Source of the DNA: Candidatus Poribacteria bacterium
GTDB taxonomy: Bacteria; Poribacteria; WGA-4E; WGA-3G
Assembly (NCBI GenBank): GCA_028824685.1
Contig: JAPPCZ010000034.1
Span: 124,001 to 188,000, forward strand
Direction of reading: 5' to 3'
DNA length: 64,000 nucleotides
The position numbers were made by a program, and so were the translations under genes. Under the pieces are notes generated by a model that saw only the letters and a list, made by a program, of their open reading frames with translations, was not told the DNA's origin and did no database searches. Each line of letters opens with the position of its first letter. Within the stretch, counting starts at the first letter, position 1. Positions 43,578-51,748 of the stretch are shown here, piece after piece.

Positions 43578-44678
43578 ATGAAACGGATAATTCAACAACT
43601 TTCAGATAGTGGGGCAGCTTGTAAACGTATATTGTCATTCGCTGCGGTCATTATCTTCTTATTCAGTGTTGCCCCCGAAATAGTAGAAAGTCGCCGCGGC
43701 GGTTTCGGTGGCGGTCGCAGCTTTGGTCGTAGCTTTAGCAGAAGTTCAAGCCGTAGTTACAGTCGAAGTTCAAGTTCAAGGAGTTACAGCAGACCGAAAA
43801 GTTCTACGCCAACACGCAGCACGCGAAGCACAAGCAGCAGCTACGGAAGTCGGACATCAAGAACCACTTCCACGCGTCCCAGCACCACAGCACGCCAGAA
43901 ACAGTCCGCAACGAATCGTGCCAAGACCACGAACACAACGTCAACACGAAAGAATACTGCTACGCGTAGCCAACAGCGCCAAACCACGGCACAAGGTCGT
44001 AAACAGGTGCGGCAACTTAAGGCGGAAAACCGCAGTCTGAAACGCAAGGTCACGACAGCAAACCGACAAACTGCACAAGCACGTAGACAAAACCGCTCAA
44101 CCATCACAGTGAATAACTTTGGTGGTTACTATCCTGTGCATGGGTATTCAATCTATAGTCTTCATGCATCCATGGCGTTTAACAATCTCCTATTCGGCAT
44201 CTATTTCCATGACTACTACAACCATAGGATCCGTCATAGCTACTTGTGGCATTATCATCATCGGGATTATGACCGATCACATTGGGATGCCGAAAAGCAG
44301 AAGGAGTACGAGTTTTATAAAGAATATTACGAAAGCCAAGGAATTGAACCGAACGCGAATTACGTAGACCCTGGCACAAATCGGGATGAAGATTTTGTTG
44401 CAAGTTATGTCGAAGAGAATCCAGATAAGTTTTATGGGGAAAATGCGGAGGCTGTCACAGTTGAGGAACTTCCTGATGAAGAAGCAATAAAACAGGAACT
44501 TCTTGCATCTGCTGAAACACCGACTGTAACCTCTAATACACAGCGCGCACCACCGCAGCCCCAAAGGGTTATTGTAGAGAAGAAAACCTCGGGCGCGACG
44601 TGGTTTGTTCTCATTTTTGGAAGTCTTCTCATCGTTGGCATCATCATGTTGGTATTGTATAATAAAGGTTATTTTTAG
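43578..44678 (+). CDS. Low-complexity Ser/Arg/Thr-rich membrane protein
   Basis: 366 residues from ATG 43578, preceded by GGAGGA; an upstream GTG (43539) lacks RBS spacing. Signal or anchor helix at ~18-36, then RRGGFGGGRSFGRSFSRSSS and ~130 residues of Ser, Arg and Thr, a short coiled coil (VRQLKAENRSLKRKVTTAN), a His/Tyr-rich segment (HDYYNHRIRHSYLWHYHHRDYD), an acidic stretch, and a C-terminal transmembrane helix (~340-360). The basic low-complexity part would lie outside or in the periplasm. No family assigned. An operon partner starts eight bases downstream. Confidence 0.65.
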   Translation: MKRIIQQLSDSGAACKRILSFAAVIIFLFSVAPEIVESRRGGFGGGRSFGRSFSRSSSRSYSRSSSSRSYSRPKSSTPTRSTRSTSSSYGSRTSRTTSTRPSTTARQKQSATNRAKTTNTTSTRKNTATRSQQRQTTAQGRKQVRQLKAENRSLKRKVTTANRQTAQARRQNRSTITVNNFGGYYPVHGYSIYSLHASMAFNNLLFGIYFHDYYNHRIRHSYLWHYHHRDYDRSHWDAEKQKEYEFYKEYYESQGIEPNANYVDPGTNRDEDFVASYVEENPDKFYGENAEAVTVEELPDEEAIKQELLASAETPTVTSNTQRAPPQPQRVIVEKKTSGATWFVLIFGSLLIVGIIMLVLYNKGYF

Positions 44679-44686
44679 GTGGCGAT

Positions 44687-45310
44687 ATGGCACTATTCGG
44701 TAAAAAAGAGGGGAAATCTCTTTTTGGTAAACGGAAAGAGGAAAAGGGTAAAAAGGTGGAACGGCATGAGTTGGTGGACATTCCGATTGAAAGCATCATT
44801 GAACTTTCAGATCTTACCACATATCAGGAGACAGGAGACACCTCACATGCCTTTACGCTCTTCACGGGAAAGAAATACGAAGGTGATGGTCTTCTCCGCT
44901 ATATGTATCACGTCCGAGATGTAGAGGGTGAGCTTGTAGTTGGGGTTGACCACATTGCTGGAACGAAAGACGAGTATGAGGTATCGCGGTGGATTGTTGA
45001 TGGTGAACAAGAACTCGGAGAACCTTTACCAGATGAGATGACGCTCTATTATCCTGACCCTGAGAATGAGGACAAGGAAATTGCAGTTGTCTACAATCGG
45101 CAGGAAGTTGTCTCCGCTAAACTTACCGTTACCGATGCACAGGGAAAAGAGGAATTTGAAGCAGAACTTCATGAATACATCAACGATAATGAGGAATTGA
45201 TGTCTGTTGAACTCTGTGGGAACTGGCTTACCTTTTACGTCGGTATACTCATTTCTCGTTCTGATATTGAGATTTATCCCGCGACTTTAAATGAGCAAAT
45301 ACGCAGTTAA
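44687..45310 (+). CDS. Hypothetical cytoplasmic protein, partner of the Ser/Arg-rich membrane protein
   Basis: 207 residues. The N-terminus MALFGKKEGKSLFGKRKEEK is very basic, followed by a soluble beta-rich domain (LVDIPIESIIELSDLTTYQ, RYMYHVRDVEGELVVGVDHIAG, EVSRWIVDGEQELGEPLPDEMTLYYPDPEN). No catalytic motif is visible. Its start lies eight bases after the preceding gene, so they form an operon. The ~30-residue basic leader could contact the membrane or nucleic acid. Not recognised. Confidence 0.6.
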   Translation: MALFGKKEGKSLFGKRKEEKGKKVERHELVDIPIESIIELSDLTTYQETGDTSHAFTLFTGKKYEGDGLLRYMYHVRDVEGELVVGVDHIAGTKDEYEVSRWIVDGEQELGEPLPDEMTLYYPDPENEDKEIAVVYNRQEVVSAKLTVTDAQGKEEFEAELHEYINDNEELMSVELCGNWLTFYVGILISRSDIEIYPATLNEQIRS

Positions 45311-45419
45311 ATGTTGTTTGTTATGTGATATAGTAAGGTTTTTGGACCTTGCCTTATATCTGATCAACGGTAGGTAATTGACATGACGCACCTTACCTAC
45401 ACTAAATGAGGAAACACTC

Positions 45420-45749
45420 ATGATACCGCCTATAACGGAACTACTCATAAAAATAGAGCAACTTGAATGGGATTTAGCAGAGGTCAAAAAGGAGTTAGAA
45501 AAACTTCAAGCACCTTTAATGAAGTCCCTCACGCCCGAAGAGTACCAAGCCGCTCGATTAGCTCGCGTGCGAGCACAGAATGAAAGGCGGCGCCCATTAA
45601 TTGAAAAAGCGCTCGGAAAACCAAATTCTGACGTTGAATCCCTTAGCGCCGAAGAAATTCAGCAACTTCTGTTAGAGGAGGGAATAAAACCAGAAGATAA
45701 TCTTTTTAGTCGCGCTATAATTGAGGAGCGGGAGAAACGAAGCGAGTGA
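45420..45749 (+). CDS. Probable antitoxin-like partner of the PIN-domain protein
   Basis: 109 residues, highly charged and helical: LLIKIEQLEWDLAEVKKELEKLQ is a coiled coil, then YQAARLARVRAQNERRRPLIEKALGK and SLSAEEIQQLLLEEGIKPEDNLFSRAIIEERE. The last segment resembles the short toxin-wrapping tails of PIN antitoxins. No recognisable DNA-binding fold. Its TGA overlaps the GTG start of the PIN gene by four bases (GTGA), a typical toxin-antitoxin arrangement. The assignment rests mainly on context. Confidence 0.55.
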   Translation: MIPPITELLIKIEQLEWDLAEVKKELEKLQAPLMKSLTPEEYQAARLARVRAQNERRRPLIEKALGKPNSDVESLSAEEIQQLLLEEGIKPEDNLFSRAIIEEREKRSE

Positions 45750-46255
45750 ATTATTTCTGGTTAGATGCAAGTGCAATTATCAAACACTACATTTCCGAAA
45801 CAGGAACGCCTGAAATGAACTACTTTTTCGCTCATGTCCCTTTATTTCAAATGTACTGTTTACTTAACGGGATAGGTGAAGTAATCTCTATCTTCGTCCG
45901 ACATAAGAATGATGATAAATACAGAAACGTTACTAAAACGCTCTTTAATCAACTAAAACAGCAATTTGAGAATGAATTTATCTATCGCAACGAAGTAGAA
46001 TTAGTCCTTGCAACTGAAGATCAGATAACTGACTCCTGGGAACTCATTGAAAAGCATTCTATCAATAGCACAGATGCAATTATACTTCAATGTGCACTTG
46101 ATTTGGCGAATGATTTACGGTCAGATGGGCACAGACTGGTTTTGGTCAGTTCCGATAAACGCCTCATTAGAGCTGCAAAAGGCGAGAGAATGCTTACGTT
46201 TGACCCTGAAAACGATACTCAAACTGCTTTAGATACCCTCATCAATGTTCCATAG
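45746..46255 (+). CDS. PIN-domain ribonuclease, VapC-like toxin
   Basis: 169 residues, GTG start overlapping the upstream stop. The four acidic PIN residues are in place: D7 (WLDASAIIK), E45 (GIGEVISI), D110 (NSTDAIILQ) and D137 (VSSDKRLIRAA). Such toxins cleave tRNA or rRNA when freed from their antitoxin (family knowledge). A little longer than classical VapC (~130). The target is unknown. Confidence 0.8.
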   Translation: MNYFWLDASAIIKHYISETGTPEMNYFFAHVPLFQMYCLLNGIGEVISIFVRHKNDDKYRNVTKTLFNQLKQQFENEFIYRNEVELVLATEDQITDSWELIEKHSINSTDAIILQCALDLANDLRSDGHRLVLVSSDKRLIRAAKGERMLTFDPENDTQTALDTLINVP

Positions 46256-46284
46256 AAACAAAACGACTATTCATATACCAGACA

Positions 46285-47205
46285 TCAACGCCGCATATTC
46301 ACGAGATAAATCCCAGCTGCCACAAGAACAGCGCCTGCTAACAGACTAAACGTCAATTCATCACCTAAAAACAGGTGGCTAAACAGTACTCCCGACAGGG
46401 GTGTAACAAAAAAGAGTACGACAAGTTTGCTTGCACTATATCTTTCGAGAATTGCTGTCCACGCCAAAAAACAAAAGCCAGCGATGACACCGCCTTGATA
46501 AAGGAGCGCTGCGCTGCTTGCGAGTGTTAATTGAAATGTTCCGCCGCGCTCAAACAGAAAACTCAGGACAGCATAGACCGGCAGACTCAAACTTAAGTAC
46601 CATACCAAGAGTCTATACGGGTGAATTGATTGGACTAAAAGTTTCGTCACGACCACCCGTAGTCCTAAGAAACATCCGCTCGCAAGCACCAAGATGTCTC
46701 CAAGGATGTTTGTTTCACCGTTTCCGAGATCTGGCGCGACAGTTACAAACACTCCGCTGAAAGCAATAATAATTCCCAACGTTTTTGTAACAGAGAGTCG
46801 TTCCCCCGGAATCCAGAAATGTGCAAAAAGTGCTGTAAAAAATGGATATACATTAACGAAAATAGTCGAACGTGAAGCTGTCGTGAACATGGTGCCAGTG
46901 TTCAACACGATGATTTGGGATATGAAAATGATGGTGAGGAATAGCAGGCGGGAGAATTCCCCGCGGTTTAACCCAAGTGGAATACGACGATAGAGTGCCC
47001 ATCCACCAACAACGACAAAGCCAATCACAAAACGAAAAAATGCCAATGCCATCGGGGGTAGGTCTTCCAAACCGACTTTAATCGCAGGGGAATTCCCACC
47101 CCAAAGAAAAGCGAGGAGCAAACTGAGGGCAATAATCTTCCCGTGAGGGTCTTCGCTGATAACATGTCGAATTGGTGATGTCCCGATGGATTCTTTTTTA
47201 TTCAA
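46285..47205 (-). CDS. EamA/DMT-family transporter
   Basis: 306 residues with ten transmembrane helices arranged as two EamA repeats: IIALSLLLAFLWGGNSPAIKVGLEDLPPMALAFFRF begins the first, and NILGDILVLASGCFLGLRVVVTKLLVQSIHPY the second, ending VTPLSGVLFSHLFLGDELTFSLLAGAVLVAAGIYLV. Members export amino acids, nucleotide sugars or other metabolites. Substrate unknown. Convergent with the PIN gene; 53 bases separate it from the dioxygenase gene upstream. Confidence 0.88.
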   Translation of the reverse strand: MNKKESIGTSPIRHVISEDPHGKIIALSLLLAFLWGGNSPAIKVGLEDLPPMALAFFRFVIGFVVVGGWALYRRIPLGLNRGEFSRLLFLTIIFISQIIVLNTGTMFTTASRSTIFVNVYPFFTALFAHFWIPGERLSVTKTLGIIIAFSGVFVTVAPDLGNGETNILGDILVLASGCFLGLRVVVTKLLVQSIHPYRLLVWYLSLSLPVYAVLSFLFERGGTFQLTLASSAALLYQGGVIAGFCFLAWTAILERYSASKLVVLFFVTPLSGVLFSHLFLGDELTFSLLAGAVLVAAGIYLVNMRR

Positions 47206-47258
47206 GGAAAACTGATGTCCTCATCCGAGGTTCGATGGCTGAAAATCTACCCGTTATA

Positions 47259-48062
47259 TCAATCATAGGCACCCGGACGATGATTTCCCATCAGTCGTTG
47301 TTGGCGTTCTGTCGCTTGTTCTAAAATCGATTCATCGAACTGGAACCGATTCAAGTAGGGTGGATATTTCTGTGTTATCATTCTATTAGCATAATGCACC
47401 TGTAGCAAATAGCGGGTTTGATCGCTACGATTCGCGGTGCCTCTATGCCAAACCTCGCTCCTGAAGATTACAACGTCGCCTCCATTGCAGAGGATACTCT
47501 GTTCTTTTGCCCCTTTCCACTCTGTTTCGCCATCAGGCCTTCGTCCAGAAAGATGGCTGCCTGGGACAAACTTCGTTGGACCCAGGTCTTCATAAAGGTC
47601 ATCTAAGTAGTAGTGGGCAGTTGTAATATAAATTGGCACTTTAATACGAGGGTCTTCTAAAACGTCGGCAGGGAGCGAGATAGGCACCCAATCTGAATGT
47701 AACCCCTGGTCGGGACGGCCAGGGCCTGTTATCCATGCTGTCATTCCAATCACATGGCAGTCGCCTCCATGAACCGCTTCCGCTAACTCAATAACAGGTG
47801 ATTTGTCAAGGTAGTGTAGGAAAACTGAATCACGATTAAAAGCATTATTTATATGCTTATTAAGAAAACCTTCACCATTTTCTGGCACGCTGTGTCTATC
47901 AAAACTCTCAGGAATTGCTGTTAACCTATCCATCGCGTCGCGGAGTTCTGCAAGTTCTTCCGCATTAATAACTTGTGGCAGATACGCATATCCATCTTCT
48001 TCCATTGCTTTGACTTGGTTTTCAAGGTCAGGATATGCTATGAGTGGTAACGCTTGGCTCAT
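47259..48062 (-). CDS. Phytanoyl-CoA dioxygenase (PhyH) family protein
   Basis: 267 residues from ATG 48062 with GGAG upstream; an in-frame extension to 48122 is not supported. Fe(II)/2-oxoglutarate oxygenase jellyroll: DGYAYLPQVINAEELAELRDAMD, metal ligands in LHSDW (His, Asp) and VWHRGTANRSDQTRYLLQVHY (His, with the 2-oxoglutarate Arg), and GPTKFVPGSHLSGRRPDG. It hydroxylates an unknown small molecule. This family is greatly expanded in poribacterial genomes as far as I know. Confidence 0.88.
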   Translation of the reverse strand: MSQALPLIAYPDLENQVKAMEEDGYAYLPQVINAEELAELRDAMDRLTAIPESFDRHSVPENGEGFLNKHINNAFNRDSVFLHYLDKSPVIELAEAVHGGDCHVIGMTAWITGPGRPDQGLHSDWVPISLPADVLEDPRIKVPIYITTAHYYLDDLYEDLGPTKFVPGSHLSGRRPDGETEWKGAKEQSILCNGGDVVIFRSEVWHRGTANRSDQTRYLLQVHYANRMITQKYPPYLNRFQFDESILEQATERQQRLMGNHRPGAYD

Positions 48063-48389
48063 TATTTCTTCTCCTTGAATACGATCTTCCGAGTGACGAA
48101 ATATTCCAATATATCTTATCAACTTTTAAGGAGTATGTCAACTTTTTTATTGAACAATTCGTTAACAAAGTGCATCCAACAGTGTGTTAAGTTAAGATTA
48201 CTTCTTACTTAAAGATTAACTACCTGTTCCTTATTCGCACCAGTCTCATAAACCCATCTCGGAATAAATTAGCGGTTCATAGTATATTGCGAATCAACAT
48301 TGAGGATTGAAATTCAAGTAAATTAATCAAATTGTCCAAATGTCACATTTACAGCGATGACAACTTATTGAAGAAGAAGGGAGTAAAAG
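48063..48389. other. Intergenic region between dioxygenase and infA; diverged copy of a 28-bp repeat
   Basis: No gene or palindromic repeat. 48164-48191 matches about 20 of 28 positions of the perfect repeat at 50483 and 50737 (core AAAGTGCATCC). The infA promoter should lie near 48290-48350 but no clear consensus is visible. RBS for infA is AAGGGAG. Confidence 0.4.
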
Positions 48390-48665
48390 ATGAAAAATAA
48401 AGAAAAAACGCAAGATACAACACAAGAACGTTTGGAATCAGCAAAAGATTCAGCCATCCGTGTGCCTGGGATTGTTTTAGAATCTCTACCGGGAAACCTA
48501 TTTAGTGTAGAGTTAACAGAGAACGATCACAAAGTTGTGGCGTACCTTGCTGGCAAAATGATGCAACACAATATCTGGGTTCTTCCAGGGGATCAGGTTA
48601 CTGTTGAACTTTCCCCTTATGATCTCACACGCGGGCGGATTGTCTGGCGAAATCCAGGTACATAA
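48390..48665 (+). CDS. infA: Translation initiation factor IF-1, relocated from the ribosomal operon
   Basis: 91 residues, OB-fold: [64 protein letters not shown] is IF-1. About 20 charged residues precede the usual start, making it longer than the ~72-residue standard. It occupies the A site during initiation. In most bacteria infA lies between secY/map and rpmJ; here it is 27 kb away, paired with rsgA, another 30S factor. Confidence 0.93.
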   Translation: MKNKEKTQDTTQERLESAKDSAIRVPGIVLESLPGNLFSVELTENDHKVVAYLAGKMMQHNIWVLPGDQVTVELSPYDLTRGRIVWRNPGT

Positions 48666-48683
48666 TACCGTCTTTGGTTGACT

Positions 48684-49688
48684 ATGGTTATGGAAGGTAT
48701 TGTGATAAAAGCGCGTGGTGGTGCTTACGAAGTTCAGGTTGGCAATCAGTGCTATATCTGTACGTTGCGCCATCACCTCATTGAAGCGGAAAGGCGCCGT
48801 CTCAATGAAACAAAAGAAATGCCTTATGTCGATTTGGTCGCTGTTGGCGATAAAGTCCGTATTTCTACCGCTGTATCTACAGAGAACGCAGGTTACATTG
48901 AGGAGTGCCTCCCACGGCAAACTCAATTTGGACGAACACGCATGGACGGTTGGCGGCAAGTTATTGTTGCAAATCTTGAGATGTTGCTAATCATCTTCGC
49001 AGCACGACACCCAACACTTAAATTGCGCATGCTTGATCGATTCCTTGTCACGGCAGAAGCCTCGGATATAGAACCCGTGATCTGTATTAACAAAATGGAT
49101 TTGGCAAAATTAAAAAATGTTCAACGCGAACTCAATTTATACGAAGAATTAGGATATAAAGTTGTTTATACAAGCATCGTAACAGATTTCGGGATTGATA
49201 ACTTGCGCGAAGTCATGCGGGATAGAATTTCAGCAATTGTTGGTTCATCTGGCGTGGGAAAATCTTCCTTACTGAATACGTTACAACCTGGACTGCAATT
49301 ACGTATTGGTGAGGTAGACTCCCGTATTCACAAAGGACAACATACCACAACAGAAGTTATGTTGTTACCACTTGAATTTGGAGGCTTCGTTGCGGACACA
49401 CCCGGTATCCGAACGCTCGGATTACTTGAAATAGACGATGAACAAGGGTTAGACATCCATTTTCCTGAGATGCGTCCTTATATTCCAGAGTGTAAATTTG
49501 CTGCATGTACACACCATCACGAGCCTACTTGTGCAGTCAAACAAGCAGTAAAAACAGGTAATATCAATTCCCTTCGATATGAAAGTTACTTACGTATCTC
49601 TGGGTTCACAGAAGGAAGATATGAGCGAAATACAGATAACAAACAAAAAAACCGAACTGACCGACAACGTAGACACCGATCCAGATAA
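48684..49688 (+). CDS. rsgA: Ribosome small subunit-dependent GTPase RsgA
   Basis: 334 residues. OB domain (GIVIKARGGAYEVQVGNQCYICTLR), circularly permuted GTPase with NKMD first, then GSSGVGKSSLLNTL, the His-containing switch KGQHTTTEV and DTPG, and a zinc knuckle CKFAACTHHHEPTCAVKQAV. It matures the 30S subunit. Start is uncertain among TTG 48678, ATG 48684 and ATG 48690, none with a good RBS. It starts about 20 bases after infA (an operon) and its 3' end overlaps the GNAT gene by 68 bases. Confidence 0.93.
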   Translation: MVMEGIVIKARGGAYEVQVGNQCYICTLRHHLIEAERRRLNETKEMPYVDLVAVGDKVRISTAVSTENAGYIEECLPRQTQFGRTRMDGWRQVIVANLEMLLIIFAARHPTLKLRMLDRFLVTAEASDIEPVICINKMDLAKLKNVQRELNLYEELGYKVVYTSIVTDFGIDNLREVMRDRISAIVGSSGVGKSSLLNTLQPGLQLRIGEVDSRIHKGQHTTTEVMLLPLEFGGFVADTPGIRTLGLLEIDDEQGLDIHFPEMRPYIPECKFAACTHHHEPTCAVKQAVKTGNINSLRYESYLRISGFTEGRYERNTDNKQKNRTDRQRRHRSR

Positions 49689-50451
49689 GTGGGAAAGTGT
49701 TATTCATGGGATGCAGCAGATTATAGAAAGAACTGAGAAGAAACTCAGGTTTTTTCAGAATCGTCTGAAGCAAGCGCAGTTCATGGAAACCCCAAGCCTG
49801 CGAAGAGTACGTGCAGCGGAAGCACAAGTTGACATGCATTCGGCGCAGCTGGAGAATTTGCGGAGTGAGTTATACAAATTGGAGCGTCTTCAAAGTGGCG
49901 GAATTCAACTCCGTTTGACAACTGAGAATGAACTACGTCGAATTTGGGGTTGGATAAATCAACCTGATATGAGGGGTATGCTATATGCAGAAAAAATATC
50001 GTTTGAAATCTTTGTGGAAGATTGGCAACGTTGGACTGCGGATGCAGAAACCCATGCACTTTCAATTGAAACGCTCACCACGCGACTGCTCCTCGGATTT
50101 ATGCTCCTCCGATGTAGCGCTGATGTCGTTGTTGTAGAATTTGTAATCATTCGACCTGGTTATCGCACTCGCGGTTACGGGACAGACGCACTTACGGAGA
50201 CGATGCGTTATGCTTTTGAGGAGTTGAACGCCGTTCATATCACCTTACAAGTTTCCCCTGATAACGATGCTGCACTTACATGTTTTGAAAATGCGGGATT
50301 CCAATATCTCGGTTATACAGATGTAGACGCACCGGTTTACACAATGGGAGTTGAACGAAGTGAGTGGGAAAATGATGAGCCAGATAATTCAACAGATGAA
50401 CAAATTACATCCCAACGACTACATGCTACGCTCCAAGAATTCTTAAAATGA
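49621..50451 (+). CDS. GNAT acetyltransferase with N-terminal coiled coil
   Basis: 276 residues from ATG 49621 (GAAGGAAG upstream, inside rsgA). Residues ~20-95 form a coiled coil (KWESVIHGMQQIIERTEKKLRFFQNRLKQ, AAEAQVDMHSAQLENLRSELYKLERL). ~100-255 is a GNAT fold: IQLRLTTENELRRIWGWIN, VVVEFVIIRPGYRTRGYGTDALTETMRYAF with the acetyl-CoA P-loop RTRGYG, and LQVSPDNDAALTCFENAGFQYLGY. This resembles RimJ/RimL-like enzymes acting on protein N-termini. Overlap with rsgA suggests co-translation. Confidence 0.8.
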   Translation: MSEIQITNKKTELTDNVDTDPDKWESVIHGMQQIIERTEKKLRFFQNRLKQAQFMETPSLRRVRAAEAQVDMHSAQLENLRSELYKLERLQSGGIQLRLTTENELRRIWGWINQPDMRGMLYAEKISFEIFVEDWQRWTADAETHALSIETLTTRLLLGFMLLRCSADVVVVEFVIIRPGYRTRGYGTDALTETMRYAFEELNAVHITLQVSPDNDAALTCFENAGFQYLGYTDVDAPVYTMGVERSEWENDEPDNSTDEQITSQRLHATLQEFLK

Positions 50452-50482
50452 AAAAAATCTACTACTTTTTCGCAATATGAAG

Positions 50483-50764
50483 CCAAAAGTGCATCCGAAA
50501 ATGTGTATAGGTGAATCATTATCATTTTTAATGGTAATGGTATCCTATTACCGCTGTATTGCGGAAAAGGAGGTATTTGTTATGTTAGCAAATCAGAGGA
50601 GGTGTGGCACTTAGTGTTACGCCCTTTGGTGTGACACTAAGTGTCGCACACTTTCTGACCGGGACAGAGGTTTGCCTCTGTCCCCAATTTCTACAAACAA
50701 CTTGGTAAAACTTTAGAAATAATTTCGCTGAACATTCCAAAAGTGCATCCGAAAATGTGTATAG
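50483..50764 (+). promoter_or_regulatory. Duplicated 28-bp leader element with intervening hairpins
   Basis: A perfect 28-bp direct repeat lies at 50483-50510 and 50737-50764, with similarity continuing ~25 bases (AATCATT...ATTTTT). After copy 1 comes a dyad CATTATCAT-tttta-ATGGTAATG (50517-50539), Fur/Zur-box-like in spacing. Between the copies are a bulged hairpin (50602-50651) and a perfect 10-bp hairpin GGGACAGAGG/CCTCTGTCCC (50661-50684). Each repeat copy is followed by a strong Shine-Dalgarno and a very short reading frame (50582 and 50898). It lies upstream of a sigma-like regulator. Confidence 0.6.
50582..50614 (+). CDS. Possible 10-residue leader peptide
   Basis: ATG at 50582 with AAGGAGG eight bases upstream, reading MLANQRRCGT then stop. 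The Shine-Dalgarno is stronger than that of most real genes here. The stop lies within the 5' arm of the hairpin at 50602-50651, so translation of the peptide would melt it. Too short to judge coding potential. Confidence 0.3.
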   Translation: MLANQRRCGT

Positions 50765-50897
50765 TTAAAATCATTGCGATTTTTTAAGTTTTATTGTATA
50801 CTTTTGCATGTAGGATGCATGTATTAGATTTCACCGATGTCTTTTGACATCCTAACACTTTCCATATTTTACATTCTAAATAAGGAGGAGGACCATT

Positions 50898-50981
50898 ATG
50901 ATGTCTTTGAACCACACCACCCTTAATCTCAACGTATTGTGTCTAAGGCGATGGTGCCTCTGCCCATTCTCAAGATATTGA
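50898..50981 (+). CDS. Possible 27-residue Cys/Arg-containing leader peptide
   Basis: ATG-ATG at 50898 preceded by TAAGGAGGAGG. It reads MMSLNHTTLNLN then VLCLRRWCLCPFSRY and stop, 49 bases before the ATG of the sigma-like regulator. Three cysteines and paired arginines near the end are unusual for a random frame. It could be an attenuator peptide or a small regulator. Evidence is the RBS and position only. Confidence 0.4.
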   Translation: MMSLNHTTLNLNVLCLRRWCLCPFSRY

Positions 50982-51029
50982 TTTGAAATGGCATAGGTAC
51001 CAGTGCCTCACTCTGAGGAGTCGTTATCT

Positions 51030-51404
51030 ATGTCCAAATTTAATCCCGATTTCTGGGAAGTTCCGGTGCCACCGGAATATTTTGACCAACTGACTACGGA
51101 AGACCACTTTTGGTATCAGTCCCCATCTGACGAATATACAAGGGCACGTCAAGCGAAACGACAAAAAGTCCTAAAGCAGATTCGTCAGATTGTCTCCAAA
51201 GAACTCACTGGCCGCCAAAATGATTGCGTTCAACTCTATTTCTACGAAGGAAAAACGCAGGAGGAAATCGGTTGTATCCTCGGCATTTCTCGCAGGGTTG
51301 TTAGTCAACATCTCTTTGGCGTTACACGGGGCGGAAGGAAGGTCGGCGGTGCCGTTAACAAAATCCGAAAGATGTGCCATAAATTGGGGATTCACTTCCC
51401 GTAG
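51030..51404 (+). CDS. Sigma-70 region-4-like HTH regulator
   Basis: 124 residues from ATG 51030 (GAGGAG ten bases upstream). The N-terminal ~45 residues are acidic and aromatic (FNPDFWEVPVPPEYFDQLTTEDHFWYQ). Then a helical part IRQIVSKELTGRQNDCVQLYFYEGKTQEEIGCILGISRRVVSQHLFG matches sigma region 4, the -35-recognising HTH. No region 2 is present, so it cannot melt promoters by itself; region-4-only proteins act as co-sigma factors, anti-terminators or repressors. The long structured leader upstream suggests tight control. Followed by a terminator. Confidence 0.7.
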   Translation: MSKFNPDFWEVPVPPEYFDQLTTEDHFWYQSPSDEYTRARQAKRQKVLKQIRQIVSKELTGRQNDCVQLYFYEGKTQEEIGCILGISRRVVSQHLFGVTRGGRKVGGAVNKIRKMCHKLGIHFP

Positions 51405-51445
51405 TTGCCTTGAAATAGAATAAATCTATTCTGTTAAAATTGCGT

Positions 51446-51477
51446 GAGAGGTAATCAAAGTGATTGCCTCTCATTTT
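51446..51477 (+). terminator. Terminator of the sigma-like regulator
   Basis: GAGAGGTAATCA-aag-TGATTGCCTCTC (12 bp with one G-T pair) followed by ATTTTG. The remaining ~270 bases to 51748 show only AT-rich sequence with a TATAAT-like box near 51719 and no gene. Confidence 0.8.
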
Positions 51478-51748
51478 GAATGCCTAATCTCTCCTTCAAA
51501 CTCTAAGCCAGATACTCTCTCCGATTTACCTTTATCGCAACCTACTTTAGATTCATTTCCTGCCATGTTGTTCTCCTTCCTTTTTACCAATCAACCCTAC
51601 TTCAACACAAGAGTTAAAAACGCACATCTCCATGCTGTTCACTAAAACTTACAGATTGCTAAAAATCCGTATCTGTAGTATTCTACTTTTCGTTTCTTAT
51701 ATCAAAAGTCTCACGAAAAATATAATACTTTGAAAAAGGGTGAATCTC

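Noticed and set aside
49715..50065. Possible frameshift between rsgA and the acetyltransferase
   Set aside because: rsgA ends after its conserved zinc knuckle and the acetyltransferase has its own RBS and start; a 68-base overlap is enough explanation.
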